Notes under the pieces: generated by a model
What the model saw: the letters and a program-made list of their open reading frames with translations, nothing else
Databases searched by the model: none
What the model was told of the DNA's origin: nothing
Position numbers and translations under genes: made by a program
Shown: one piece after another, positions 11,042 to 23,189 of the stretch
Position numbering within the stretch: position 1 is the stretch's first letter
Layout of the letters: every line of letters begins with the position of its first letter
Assembly: GCF_029227915.1 (NCBI RefSeq)
Contig: NC_079880.1
Coordinates: forward strand, 12,365,501-12,429,500
Length of the DNA stretch: 64,000 nucleotides
Direction: 5' to 3'
Origin: Hydractinia symbiolongicarpus
Lineage: Eukaryota > Cnidaria > Hydrozoa > Anthoathecata > Hydractiniidae

Positions 11042-11755
11042 TAACCCTATTCGGTCGGGGGGGGGGGGGCGGATTCCGCCCCCCCTCAATAACTTTTCAT
11101 AGGGTTGATCATATTGAATCAAACTTGGCACACTTATAGTACGTCATAAAAGGAACAAAATGGCGCCAAAAAAAATTTGCTTGCGTCAGCACATTTTCTG
11201 TGACGTCATCAAAAGCTTGAAAATTTTTAAAAATGCCACAATCTGCTTAAAATATCATTACTTTTGTTCTAGAGCGAATTTTTACATTCTGTTTGAAGTT
11301 TCTGAAAGCTAAATAAAAGTTATTTAACATATCTTCCGGTTTTTACATGGATCGGATAAAAAATAGCCAAAAATTGCCCGAAAATCCGTTTTTTTCCGAT
11401 TTTCGGGTAAAATCTGACAAAATCGGATTAGTCACGTGTTCAAATTATTCAAAATGATTCTTCTTAATGAAACAAAGGTGTGTTGCAAGTTTCAAGTTCT
11501 AAGGATAATCCTAACAGAAGTTATTATATTTTCTCCATTATAAGGATTTCATAGAGATATTTAGGGGTAGTTTCGAGTAATGGCCAATATCAAAGCCTCT
11601 GAAAGGTATGGGACCTAAAAAATTTACATGCAGGTGTCTAATAGATAAATGTTAAAACTCAGTACGTATCATAGCCATATAACAAAGCAATCAGGAGTTA
11701 TTAAAAAAAAACCGTCATGGTGGGCGGAATCCGCCCCACCCCCCGGACCGATTTC
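11042..11755. mobile_element. piggyBac-like MITE, copy 1
   Basis: The left end reads TTAACCCTATTCGGTC followed by a G-run and a self-complementary GGGCGGATTCCGCCC; the right end (11720-11755) is the inverse, GGGCGGAATCCGCCCC then a C-run and GGACCGAT. TTAA followed by CCC is the usual border of piggyBac-type elements, which duplicate TTAA. There is no transposase frame. Relatives: 12535-13030, 25940-26112 and 27988-28212. Confidence 0.7.
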
Positions 11756-12534
11756 GAGCAAACTTCTTTTAAATAGAACATTTCTATTATTTTTGAAGCA
11801 ATGGTGATTGCTTTAAAGAGAATATAAGAAGATCATGACAGTGATCATGATAAAAATTATTCTCTAAGGTATTAAAAGAGAAGGAGATTAAACTCATCTC
11901 GGTGCGCATTAAAATTTTGTTCACATTGTTATTGTTTCAACATCCCTCTCATATCCATGCGCGATGTGCGTTTTACTGGATTTTTACAAAAACACATTAC
12001 GTAATCCTACAGCGGGCCGTTTGTTTATATGTAAAAACCGTGATTTATACACAAAGTACAAGTATTTGGGAACTGTCGCGGTGTTTTCTGTTTGAGTTGT
12101 CAAAACTAGTTTTAAGTATCTTCTTATATCTTCAGCTCTTTTAAGTATCTTCTTATATCTTCAGCTCTTTTAACCTAACCTTGTGTATAAAGCAAAATAT
12201 GCTCAAAGGTTTTCTAAAATTTAGCATGATAAATATCGGACACAAGAATAAGTCAGTAATGCAAAAAAATAGTAGAGTTAATAGTCCCCTTCTCTTTTTA
12301 AATTGTAAAATTTCATCAGTAGATTTTCTTTAAGCCAATTTTCAGTGTTTTTTCATTGCTGACACACAAAAGACATATAAGCGCTATTGAATTAAGGAAT
12401 TGTTTGATCGGCTTATCAATTACGTAATGTTGTAACTTATCAACACATCGATTGTTTTCTCGACCAATGAAATATGCTAAAACTGACACGCGCCACAATT
12501 TAGGGCGGGAGTAGCTCCAAAACTTTTGACAGGC
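11756..12534. other. Spacer with a 29-bp tandem duplication
   Basis: A perfect 29-bp duplication (TTTAAGTATCTTCTTATATC plus TTCAGCTCT) lies at 12110-12168. No gene is recognised. Confidence 0.5.
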
Positions 12535-13030
12535 TTGTCGAAATAGAATTAAACTTGGCACAATTATAGTATTTCATGAAGGAAAGAAAATGGCAGTAAT
12601 TAATTTTTGCTTATGTCAGCTCCTTTTCTGTGAGGTCATCGCATGCTTGAAATTTGTCCAATTTACAACTATTTGCTTAAAATTCAGTTACTTACATCTT
12701 ACAGCGAATTCTGAAACTCTGTCTGAAATTTCTGACAGCCAAATATAAGTTAGCTATTTGCCATAATTTTAGGTTTTCAAGTATTCGCATGAATAAAATA
12801 TCAAAAATTGCCCAAAAATCCGTTTTTTACTGATCTTCGAACAAAACTCGAAAATTTGGGTAATCGGGTTAATAAAATAAAGTCTTGTAAGTTTCTAGTC
12901 CTTAGGATAATCCTAAGGACTAGAATCCTAATAATAAAGTTATTACATTTTCCCGATTTTAAGAATTTCATAGAGATATTTAGAGGTAGTTTCGAGTGAT
13001 AGCCAATATCTGGAAAGGTATGAAACTTAT
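12535..13030. mobile_element. piggyBac-like MITE, copy 2 (ends lost)
   Basis: Follows the interior of 11120-11610 block by block: AAACTTGGCAC, TGTCAGC-CCTTTTCTGTGA, AAATTGCCCAAAAATCCG, TTTCATAGAGATATTTAG and AGTTTCGAGTGATAGCCAATAT. Neither G/C-rich terminus is clear. Confidence 0.75.
12893..12925. repeat. 33-bp near-perfect palindrome
   Basis: The arms TTCTAGTCCTTAGGAT and its exact reverse complement flank a single central base. The sister MITE at 11042 has only one arm here, so the palindrome arose within copy 2. Confidence 0.85.
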
Positions 13031-13129
13031 TTTCTAATTCATTACATTTAATCGAAAATAACATGCGATAAAAGTGTAGTAAAAGGTAGTGTAAAACAGA
13101 ATAGATAGAATGCAGTCGGAATATAACAT

Positions 13130-13440
13130 TTACACTAGAAATTAAAAAAAAGGTTGCGAAGCATTTCGCAAGTTGCAAGCAAAATTAAACTATCCAATAC
13201 TTTGTCCCTAGCGCTTCTTGTTTCTTTGGCGCTAACATCTTCCGAAATACATCAAAATTGAATATCATATAGAAGAACCCTGGGGACGAGGTAGGAAAAT
13301 GAACGCTCTGCGGAACAATTCGTTGCTCAAAAACAGTTTTTTTTGCGAATAGACTGCGCGAGTTTTTGATGTGCGTGGGATATTCTTTTCAAAATGTGCG
13401 AGAAAATTAGATTACGCGAAACTAACAAAAACGAATAACG
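13130..13440. repeat. Dispersed repeat family R, copy 1
   Basis: Shared with 28225-28600: AGAAATTAAAAAAAGG, TGCGAAGCATT-CGCAAG, TTGCAAGCAAAATTAAA, GAATATCATA, CCCTGGGG-CGAGG and a GCGAAACTAAC end. The class is not recognised. Confidence 0.7.
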
Positions 13441-14546
13441 CGTGTTAAAATTTTGTACCGCCTTTTCCCACAGAATGATAAAAGTAAAGAGCGCAATACA
13501 AAATTACACTTTTAGCAGTATTCCGAAAGATATGTAATACATCGATTTGTACAACCCGCAGAAGTTGGTCCGAACGTTAACGATTTCGTAAATGACCTTA
13601 CAACAAAACAGTATTTTTTTCACGTAAAAATACTGGCACTAGAAGCCACAGAATCTGCTGGAACGAATTTCGAAAACTCACGGGAAACAATTAAAACAAA
13701 AACAAACAAATCAAAACAGTTTTCTAACTTTATCAAGATTTATTAAATAAATTTTTGGCAGAAAAAACAATAACGATTTCGCTTTCTTTTCATCACACGC
13801 ATTAGAAGATTACATCACTCACTCCCATTGTACACAATCTAAAAGAAAAAGAAAACATTTTCATATAGTGAAGCTTCCAGTGCCTTTAAGGGATGGCCAA
13901 GTCAATGGAATTGAAAGCACTGTTTTTCATCTTATAAATAATTAAGGCTAATTCGGAAAAGTATAAAAGAAAAAAACTAAACAATTTGGCAACTTTACTA
14001 ATTTTATACGCAAAGTTCCAACCATACCAACAGTTTCCAAATCTGACAAAATCATTTTAGAAGTGTTTATTTTTTCAGAATTTAATTGATGCAAGGCCAA
14101 GGGAAATTAAATAAGTTTATTGTCCTAGACCCATTTAAAAACATATGCGTCTCATCATTCGTTTTTTTTTCAACCAACATTAATGTAATCACCCAGAGGA
14201 AATTTTAATGTCTCTTGTGTGTGTTTTAAAAGCTGAGTACACAAATACACAAATATTACAAGTGCTGAACTTTGGCAATCATATTTTGCAATCAGACCCT
14301 TTTAAAAACTTTGCTGAACCATGTCAATTATTAAATTCAGCACTAATAGAGAAGCACCTTGGATAGGATTCTTTGTTGGGCGAATAAAATGACTGACAAA
14401 TGGTTTATCGTGAATGAAATAGTAATTTTTACACAAATAATTTAAAAAATAATGAACTTTGTTATGTGGGTTGTTCTCAAACACACGTGGGCGGTGGACA
14501 AAAAACTGTGATGTAATTTCTCTTGGTCTATTATTCCTGAGAATAT
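13441..14546. other. Intergenic DNA, nothing recognised
   Basis: AT-rich, no coding exon or clear repeat found. Confidence 0.4.
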
Positions 14547-14554
14547 TCTAAAAT

Positions 14555-14952
14555 AAGAGGGTGTCAATAAGCTGCAAACAGCCACATATATAAGGGCGAG
14601 TTCGGGTAATGGGCCAATTAAATTAGTGATTGTCTTCCAAAACCGCCCGCACTTTCCCGAACTTGCCTGGAGCATTTTCAAAATTCAATTCCTTGTAACA
14701 TACCTTGTGGACGATAGTTGGAAAAAGATGCTTTAAGAGAAAGAAGTTAATAAAAATTAAAAGTTATTTATCAAGTAAATTTTATCAAAAACCATCAAAA
14801 ACAGTTCTTTTAAGAACTTTACTACCACATAGTTTACTTTATGGTCTATGCAGGTTTTTTCAGGTGAATACTTCAATTTTTTTGCAAAACGCTAAACTTG
14901 CCCAAAAACGCCTGCACGTTATACGGCGTATGCAGCTTATCAGCACCCTTGT
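14555..14952. mobile_element. hAT-like MITE, copy 1, with 8-bp target duplication
   Basis: Ends AAGAGGGTGTCAATAAGCTGC and GCAGCTTATCAGCACCCTTGT are inverted repeats. The 8-bp TCTAAAAT occurs directly outside both (14547-14554 and 14953-14960). Copy 2 at 28818 has a different perfect 8-bp duplication. Eight-bp duplications are typical of hAT (or P) transposases; none is encoded here. Confidence 0.85.
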
Positions 14953-14960
14953 TCTAAAAT

Positions 14961-16171
14961 TACAAGCAGTTTCAAAGATGCCCACGCCGTTTAGAGGACG
15001 TGGTGCGGTTTGGGCATCCTTGAAGTTCTGTTTAATGACAGTTTTAATATTTAATGTCGTTTTAAACCTTGTTCTCAGGGAGGGTGTACGGAAAACTAAT
15101 TCCTATTGACAATTACATTGCTGTTGGTTTGATAGCAAAAGTGGATATTTTTTTAATTACTGTAACAGGTTACTTATATAATAAATAAAAAATGATAAAA
15201 AACGGTTGGTCAGCTCACTCTAGCGCCCAGAGCTATTTGTTTTGTCTGCGCCCTAGCTACAGGTTTTCCTATATCTGGCTATCAGTTAGGTAGTAATACA
15301 GCTTCTCCATATGTATTCTACAAATTACTTTTAATTCTTTTATACAAAACTGAGCTCTAGCTAGCTACCTTTCATGTGATTAAGCCTTACCTTGATTTGG
15401 ATAAAACCAATTAAAATTGATAATATTGTATTCTTACATCTTCTTAGAAACAATAAAATAAAACACAGCTCGGCGCGTTATAATTGTACAAATTACTTCA
15501 ATTTTTCTTTAGGAAAGGGTACATTACACAGGAGCTTTCCAATCCAACTAAAATCTCCAGAAAAAGCACAGCAACAAAAACGCTTAAAATACACAAGTAA
15601 AATCGATTAGAAACAGGACTAGCAATAAATTTTTTCAAAAGAAGAAAACCGTTTTAATACTATTATGTTTCATTAAAATACAACTATAATAGTATAAGAA
15701 GCAAAATTGCAAAGTAATTAATTAATTATTTATACCATAATTAGTTATAATACAAAGAAATAAGGCATATTTTGGGTCTGTAAAATATACGTGTCTAAAA
15801 TGCCGACTACTGTTTCTTGTTCACGGCATATTCCTCTTTGTGTGTTCAAGTTCGGCGGACGTATAATCCGGACCAAAAGACGGGGGGGGTCAAAATCCGG
15901 GGGTGGGGGGGTACGAGCCGTACTTATTGCATTTTTTACTAAACTTATACTTTAACCCCTCGGTCCAAACTTATTTGTTTTATTAGAAAAAAAAATACCC
16001 TAGCTTTATGTGCAAAAATATCAGTCCTACTTCTTTACGCTGATTTTATATGATTTTTTTTCTATCGAAATTTTGAGAATCTCAATAATTCTCTTGGTAT
16101 ACCTCGCGTGTAGCAAACGTGCTCCACAATTTCGCTTCGCTCGCTTCGCTCGCAAAGCTCAATTGCTTCGC
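14961..16171. other. Intergenic DNA with a G-rich patch
   Basis: Mostly AT-rich. 15877-15912 holds several G-runs (GGGGGGGG, GGGGG, GGGGGGG) with quadruplex potential, probably a transposon end. A short CTTCGCTCG repeat lies at 16133-16155. No gene is supported. Confidence 0.45.
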
Positions 16172-16340
16172 AAAAAGGATTACAAGAAATATATAATTAT
16201 TTTACTCAAAAAATCTCACACTAAGGGCGGATGGGTGCGTGTGCAAAACTAACTAACGATGTGTGATATTTTCCCGCTTATTTCGCCCTCTTATTTCCTT
16301 GGTCACGTGACAAAGCAAAGTGTACATTGATGCGAATGGT
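16172..16340. repeat. Dispersed repeat family S, copy 1
   Basis: Closely matches 58051-58212, including TCTCACACTAAGGGCGG, GGGTGCGTGTGCAA, ATGTGTGATATTTTCCCGCT, TATTTCGCCCTCTTATTTCC and TTGGTCACGTGACAAAGC. Confidence 0.85.
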
Positions 16341-17850
16341 CATACTTTTGTGGTAGTTCTACTGATGAATACTCAAGCTCTGCCACAATATCTGTCTTGC
16401 TTCTTAAATGAAAACTCACAGGTGTGTTTTATTGAAGATCAAATCAGAAAGCTGTAAATGTGCAAGTTCTTCATAGCGCAGAAATCCGGAAATGCCTAGC
16501 AAACATATATTGATAGTTTTTAGATTTTGTAAGGTATTAACGAGAAGTAAATGATCGTACAACTTAGATATCAATTCTACTGTCATTGGTAGTTTCTTGC
16601 TAACTTTATGATCAGTCATGCGTTTTGCCGCTTCAAACATGTTCTTAACGTTGATTGTTTGACATGGGTCATTAAAATATACTGTTTGTTGAAAAAAAAT
16701 TATGGTATAATAACAGCTTTCTATAATCAGTAGGGAACGATTCTGCTGCATTAATTTCATTTAAAATAACGAAACATGGAAAGGATCTGCTGAAAATCTT
16801 GTACCTTAAAGTTTAACGTCCATTCTTTCTAAGTTTTAAAATATTGTTAATACCTTTTCGGAGTGCTTACTTACTACATTTTGCATACGTTTCCGGGAAT
16901 GCTTCAACTAATTTTATCAGATTATCTTGTCGTGGGAATGACGTGATCAGGGGACTTCTGATAAAGACTACATTTTCAAAGCAATTAATAAACTCTATGT
17001 CTAATTATTATAAGACCTTGTAAAGTCAATGTAGAGTGTCAATACTGGAGCAGATGATTAAATTGAGCCTACAAGGGATTGACTGTTCTTACCACGTACT
17101 ACCCATAAACTCTCGATGGTCTTTAATAAAGGGAAGGAAATTTGTTATGATGACTCACTAGCAGGGGCCAAAAAGTTGTGGATGGCCAATGAGGTACTAT
17201 AAGGATTTCTTTGCATTGTGATAATGGCATATTTTGTATGGTTTTCTTAATCAAATGGATTGGGAGAACTAAATAGTTATTTTCTTCAAACCATAATATT
17301 GAGTGTGTTTACCCGTGTTGTACCAGGACAGCAGTATTTTGAGTTAAATTTTTGTAAATGAGTGTTAGAGTTGCTAGTGAATCTATCGTTTACTCCGTAA
17401 ACTGAGTTTTTTGTAGTTTGTCAATCGTCGCAATCAACCTCGGGATCCATTTGATATCAAATTCTACATTGTTTTCTTTGCACATAAGGTGTATTTTAGA
17501 GTTAAGTATTGTAGGGGCTCTTGGTTGGATCCAGACTTGTGTGTAAAATAACATATTTATTTTTTAATAATGATTTAAAAGATATAAGGGCATGAGTGAC
17601 TGCAAATAATTCTCGCCAAGTTCAACGTTTTTCTGTTTCAATTTTTAAAATACTTGACACGCATTCGTATTTAATGTTGTTTACGCACGAACTCCAATAG
17701 CGTTATTCCTGGTTTCAGAGAAAGCGACTGTCGTGGGGATTTGATATTGCATAAGAAATTTGTTGTTTAAGGATTTTAAATTATCTCTCTTGAATAAAAG
17801 TTATTTTATGACGCCATATTTGTATTTCCTATTCATTTTTCTGTCCCAAT
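16341..17850 (-). pseudogene. DIRS-like (tyrosine-recombinase) retrotransposon remnant
   Basis: Read on the minus strand, 17850 to about 17180 keeps pieces of an RNase H/connection region (FDIKWIPR, NNYLVLPIHLI, VPHWPSTTFWPLL), interrupted by stops. Downstream, 16760-16416 is an open 114-residue piece matching the N-terminal and box-I part of tyrosine recombinases: NDPCQTINVKNMFEAAKRM, then LLGISGFLRYEELAHLQLSD with the catalytic Arg. After a stop, RSKTDIV continues in another frame near 16370. The reverse transcriptase-to-recombinase order is that of DIRS/Ngaro-type retroelements. The catalytic C-terminus is absent and the element is dead. Confidence 0.7.
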
Positions 17851-19389
17851 TTACTCTTGAATCAATTAGGTTGTAAGGATGTCTTGTTTTTAATTCAGCA
17901 TTAGCTAGCTTAGTGGATATTTCAATCTAACGTTTGACAAACGCTATTAAAGTCATCCTGTAGTTTCAACTTCCTTCGATAATGTCGCTAGTAACATATC
18001 TTGGTTCTTTCATTTCAATCATTTCGGCTTTGGTCAATGAATTTCTGACACTGTAGAATTGCTAGCTAACCCCGGTTAGGCTTGATTCATTATCTTTAAC
18101 CAGCACCTAAGTCATTCATCAGCCTTTTGAATTACGAATTTTTGAATTGCTATAAAATTTAGTTTTAATTTTTTTCATCTGAATTTTAACAAGAAAACCT
18201 GTAGCGTATTCGCAATTTCGTAAATTGGCAGAAAAGTACCGTGTTTTCAAATTTGTTTAAACCTGTTTTTGCAGCATCGGCGCGGTCGGGAAAATTTTGT
18301 GGCAAAAAGTTTAAATTGAGTGGACATAGTTTTTATTTTTGTTTAAAATGAATACAGGAACTATTTTTTTTTACAGATTAAAAATTTGCGATTAAAAAAT
18401 TTACTAATCAAAAAATCAATATTCAAATTGCATATCCATCCTTATTATAAAAAACATCAAACATCATTACGCCGCATTGGAATTTATATGCCAAATAATA
18501 GAGAGTTTTTCTAAAAAAATTGACAACATGTTTTTAAAACATTTTAAAAACGACAATTCCACTTTTTATAGCAGCGCCAATTAGTCCCCCATCGTATTAC
18601 ATTCACTACAAATAAATCACCGTCTTTTTGCACACCTTTACATTTATTACACAGTAATTTCTCTGCCAAGGTAACCAGTTTTACATTTATTGTCCCCCAA
18701 GTAGCAACTTCAAATGTCCAAACCTTTAGGATTTTCAAAATCAAAGTTAACTGCCTTATCAGCAATAGTTGTTGCCTATCTGTGGTTTCAAGCAACCGCG
18801 TGTTTATGTGTTTCAAAAACCATCAATTGGTTAACTTTAAAGTAGCTTTTACCTTCACCTGCGACATTAAATCTCCAAAAAAAGTTATGGCTATATTGTC
18901 GGTACTGTCTTTCAGTGTTTCTTTCCTTAGGGAAATAGCTTGTATTGTAGAATTTAATATCAGCTAAATTATACACTATACTAACTACATTGACCATGTC
19001 AAAAAGGTATGACTCGTTTTTTACAGCAGCTATCGTTATTTAGAGAAGCTATGTTGATAAAGTTTGATCCGGAATCCATTTATTAAGCAAATCAAACAAC
19101 TAAATTCTAAAACATATTTACATGAGCAAACTAATATATTATGTGAAAATAAAACGAGCAAATAATGTGATAGAAACAATTTTAATGGAATTTCCATGAA
19201 CCAAAATTTCACAAATATACACAACAAACCATTCATCTTCTGGTGCGACAAAAGATGAACAGTGTCTCTACAACAGAAAGCAATACTATGATGGCATGCA
19301 TTGTGATGTACCTGGTAGCTGTGTGAAACATCTGTTACATTATTACATGTGTCTTGGCGAACTTGTGTTTCTGTGAAACATAAAATATC
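17851..19389. other. Intergenic DNA flanking transposon remnants
   Basis: Contains a 90-residue minus-strand frame (18544-18816) with paired cysteines (LLCNKCKG) that I do not recognise; it may be transposon debris. Nothing else is seen. Confidence 0.35.
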
Positions 19390-21530
19390 TGATCGTAGCA
19401 GATGGGCATCACGTGCAACATTAACTGCATGTTTGGGTGAAGACCTGATATTAAGAAGAGTGATTGTAGTAGACTGACTTGAAATGTATATTATATGAAC
19501 GGGCACAGCATACTCTGATTTCGCATTCTATGATGTTCCTGTAAAGCACAAGGGTCTGTTTTAATAACAGATTTATTGAATTCACCAGTAAGATATAGAC
19601 GCCTTAATGAACAACTCTGGTTAAAGCAACATACATTCTACCGCTATTAAAATTTCTTTACTTCAACAAATCCATACTAACTGCAGCTTTTACAAGACTT
19701 AATCCTTAATCCTTGGCCCAAGCCAACATAAGAGAAAATTGCATTCTTTTAATAACAGTCTTTATTAAACTTAATTTTTATGCTGGTTTCCATTCTCTCA
19801 AATGGAACAAAACTATCCTACCTTGAAAAATTATTATTGTCCTTTCTTTAAAACCTGCTTGAGTGTCGTCAATTTTTTTTACACCGTTACAATCAACGAA
19901 AATGGGTTTAGCAGATCCCAACTGTCCATTATTAAGCCTATCCTCCAAATCAAGATTAACTGTGGGTATTACTCTCGCATCAACCTTTATTTTTAATATT
20001 CTTCTCCCTCACTTTGATTACGTTTTAATATGTCATTAATTTTTGCAACTGAAACGCTGTTAGGAATATTGTCAATGGCAGATATAACATGTATTGGGTT
20101 TTCAAAAGATCTAACATAGCCATGTTATGAACATTTGCAGGTGCGTTCTCTGCAAATATACAAAGAGCATTATATGGGTAGTTATTGTCAGTGGGTTTTA
20201 TACACCTACATTTAAGTAGTGTTACATCATCATCATTTAAATTCAAATCTCCGACATGATTAAGCACATTAATAAACTGACAATTCCCTTGTTGCTTCAT
20301 CACTCCTTTCAACTCTGTTATCTTGAAACAATTCCACAATGAATCAATATTTTCCCAAATAATGGTACATTCAGCATATACAGGTTTCGCGCCAACCGGA
20401 GGTAATTGCAAGAAATCATCTACAACAATAACAGTAATTCCTACAATTGCACTATTATGATTTTCCCAACCAAAAATGTTAACTAGCCGGAAATGCATAT
20501 AGTAAAGCATATTGTTTGAAACTATAGATTAACTGACAGGTTTTGGACAAAACGTTTGCACCAATCATGCAGAAGATAAAAATTTCTCTTAGTTTTTAAT
20601 CTAGTAACCGAATCTTGGCATTTAACTCATCATTTCACAAAAAAAATATTGGGTGACCAGCATATCTTTGTGCGACTTGGCTATTATTTTCAAGCAATAC
20701 AGCATCACAAGAAGGATCCTCTCAACAAATTAAATCATTAATTCAATTATGGGATGCTTTAAAGGAACTCCACTGATATGCTTTATCTTTGGTTATCAGA
20801 GAGTGAACTACACCTTTAAAATTGATTGATAATATACCACCTGTTAATTGACCAGAGCTGACTTTTTCCATTGTTATGTTTATCTGTTTAGAAAGTTTTA
20901 ACTGCTGTGTTACTGACAAAGCATAAAATATATAACTGAATCAGCAGAAAATATTTTCAGAAAATAATAAGTTTAGTCATATCGACATCAAATTTATTTA
21001 GGTTAATGTGGGGATTTCCAAAACACTTTCACAATGGGTTATGGTCTGCTTTGTTTTGTGATTTCTAGAGTAATAGATTTTATTGTGAACAATTCGTCTT
21101 TTCTCTTTGAAGAATTTGCTATACAAAAAACAATCTCTTGAGAGATGTTGATTTTAAGGTACTGAATGTCGTATTGCAGGAACGTAGCATTAAAAACGTT
21201 TGATCCATAGAACTTAATAACAAAATTATTAACAGCTATTATTGCTCGAAATTCTAGAATTCTGTTTGGCAGTTGGGGACAGAAAGGCCTTGGGAGTCCT
21301 TACCGTAAGGATCAAATACATATACAGAATTGTTTTTCCTTATGAAGGCAAAACTGTATCCATAAGAGGTGAATATAGCTCTATTTCAAATTTCATCAGA
21401 GTTTAAATATTTATGATCAACAAAAAGGTCATTAAAATTACAAAAACCAGGGTGATTCAAAAATGTTTGTGTTTCAATATTACTATTCTCCATGGATCCT
21501 GTGTATGGCAGTTTATCTGAAGCAAGTATA
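19390..21530 (-). pseudogene. Helitron/Helentron-like element remnant (protease-like, PIF1 helicase, endonuclease pieces)
   Basis: In minus-strand order: 21530-21100 has GYSFAFIRKNNSVYVFDPYG and NNFVIKFYGSNVFNATFLQ, resembling the OTU/ULP-type cysteine-protease segment found in some Helitrons. 20510-20025 is a 161-residue frame with helicase motifs: ITVIVVDDFLQLPPVGAKPV (motif II region), ELKGVMKQQ and ALCIFAENAPANVHN, typical of Helitron PIF1-like helicases. 19506-19390 has LLNIRSSPKHAVNVARDAHL and LRSDILCFTETQ, the start of an endonuclease/exonuclease/phosphatase domain as in Helentrons. Frames are broken between segments, and no Rep domain was found. Confidence 0.75.
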
Positions 21531-22639
21531 TAACAAAAATGCCTATCTACACAAACCATATTTAGCTATCTAGCTAGCCAAAAAAATAACTTAAGTGCTC
21601 TATGCTTTAATTCACCAGCTCGCTAAGCTACAAAACAGTAAAAACGACAGAAATTGTGAAGAAAATAGTGCAATAATATGTAGCTATATAGCAGTGCACG
21701 ATTGGAATATATATAGCTCAAAGTAATGCAAAATGGTTAGCTAGTTAGCTAGCTACAAACAAAACAAAAAATGACTGAAAATTGGCATAGAAACAGTGCA
21801 GAGAATGACAATTTTTGTGGGAATAGAAAGCTACGTCATGAAAGCGAAAAGTATGAAATATAAAAACCGTCGCGAATCATGTGCTTATAGAAGTGGATAA
21901 TGCACTATGGGAAACTGATCAACGATATGCCGTGCTGACATAGCATTTCGTGACGTGTTTATGTGTTTCTTACGAAGGTAAATCAAACACTCGCGTATAC
22001 GCGATTGAAAAACATCACACGATACAGTAAAACACATTACTAATTCTTCTAGAAAAAAACGCATAAATTGAGCTGTATTATGTATACAAATGCTTGTTTT
22101 GTTGTAACGGATGGACATTTTGTTTCTTGATTTATCACGGTGAAAGAGTATAATTTTAGCACAACAATTTATGATAATTCCTGTCTAACTTAAGCAATTA
22201 ATTAGAGTTAAATTGAGATTAAAAGGGAATATCTATTTTTCCGTGACAGATGGGCAAAAAATCTAAATGATGATAGAACTGTTTTAAGAATGACTGTTAT
22301 TTTATTTCAGGAGTTTCCTCTTAACGATGTTACTGAGCGATAAAATTTTTGGAAAGTGGGTTTCTCTAAAAGTTTATTGTCTTGTGTGTCTATCCGTCAT
22401 GCGAAGCTAACGAGGTACTTCCCGATAAAAATATGCAATATCATAATTTCTAAGTTGAAATTTGGATTTTTTTGTAAAGTACAAGGATTAACCTTATAAA
22501 AAAATTAGTTTCAACTAAAAATTAAAACCTTTTTTTCCATGTCTATGTTAACGTATTTCGTAATAGATTTAAAGCTTATTGAAAATAACAAGTTAAATGT
22601 TATATGGCACTATAAATTTTTTATTACAGTGAATATGCC
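21531..22639. other. Intergenic DNA with TAGC-rich patches
   Basis: Short (TAGC)n palindromic runs occur near 21560-21580 and 21738-21755. No gene is supported. Confidence 0.4.
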
Positions 22640-22880
22640 AATATTTTATAGTTCGTTTTAAACATATTTCCTGAAGAGAAAATCTTTAATAACATTTCAC
22701 AATACGACACCTTAGTTACAAATATTTGTATACATCTAGTTACATATATGAAATATTAATAGACTTTTCATTTTAATATTGCCATGAAATAATCTTCAAA
22801 ACAGAACTCCTCAATGGTTTGGTGGAACAGGTTAAATTATTTTTTGTGACAGTTTTAGCATAGCTTAATATTTCATCAGC
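22640..22880. repeat. Degenerate copy of the CRE-array unit
   Basis: Contains ATAATCTTCAAAACAGAACT, then CAATGGTTTGGTGGAACAGG, matching the core of the 3.9-7.4 kb units. No TGACGTCA survives. Like that array, it lies upstream of a PAN/fibrinogen-like gene. Confidence 0.5.
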
Positions 22881-23189
22881 CTTACTGCATCATTTTTAAA
22901 ATAGGTATGTCTTCTAACTTTATTCCTTATTACAATAATTTTGTTTTTACTTTATGTTAAGTCAAATTGTAATTGGAGCTGTTCTTTTGTTATTGTTTGT
23001 GAAAAAAATGTTGTCGATCTCTGCTATGCCACTTTTCTACCACATTCGTTAATTTCAATTTTTCAGAAACATAATAAATATTTCCGCAACTTCAGTTTAA
23101 ATAAAAACGCAGACCATTAAATAGTCATAATGGCTTAAACTCTTGCAATTTTAAAAAAAGACACAAACGACGGCTATTATTATAGCAAA
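22881..23189. other. AT-rich spacer ending in a Helitron-start-like sequence
   Basis: On the minus strand, 23186 downward reads GCTATAATAATAGCCGTCG, matching the 5' start seen at 32069 but without the TC dinucleotide. Confidence 0.4.

Noticed and set aside
12801-13178. Overlapping frames on both strands
   Set aside because: They fall in a piggyBac-like MITE copy and repeat R; the shared LRIILRTR text comes from the 33-bp palindrome read on both strands.
18544-18816. 90-residue minus-strand frame with paired cysteines
   Set aside because: No recognisable domain, and surrounded by transposon remnants; not enough to call a gene.
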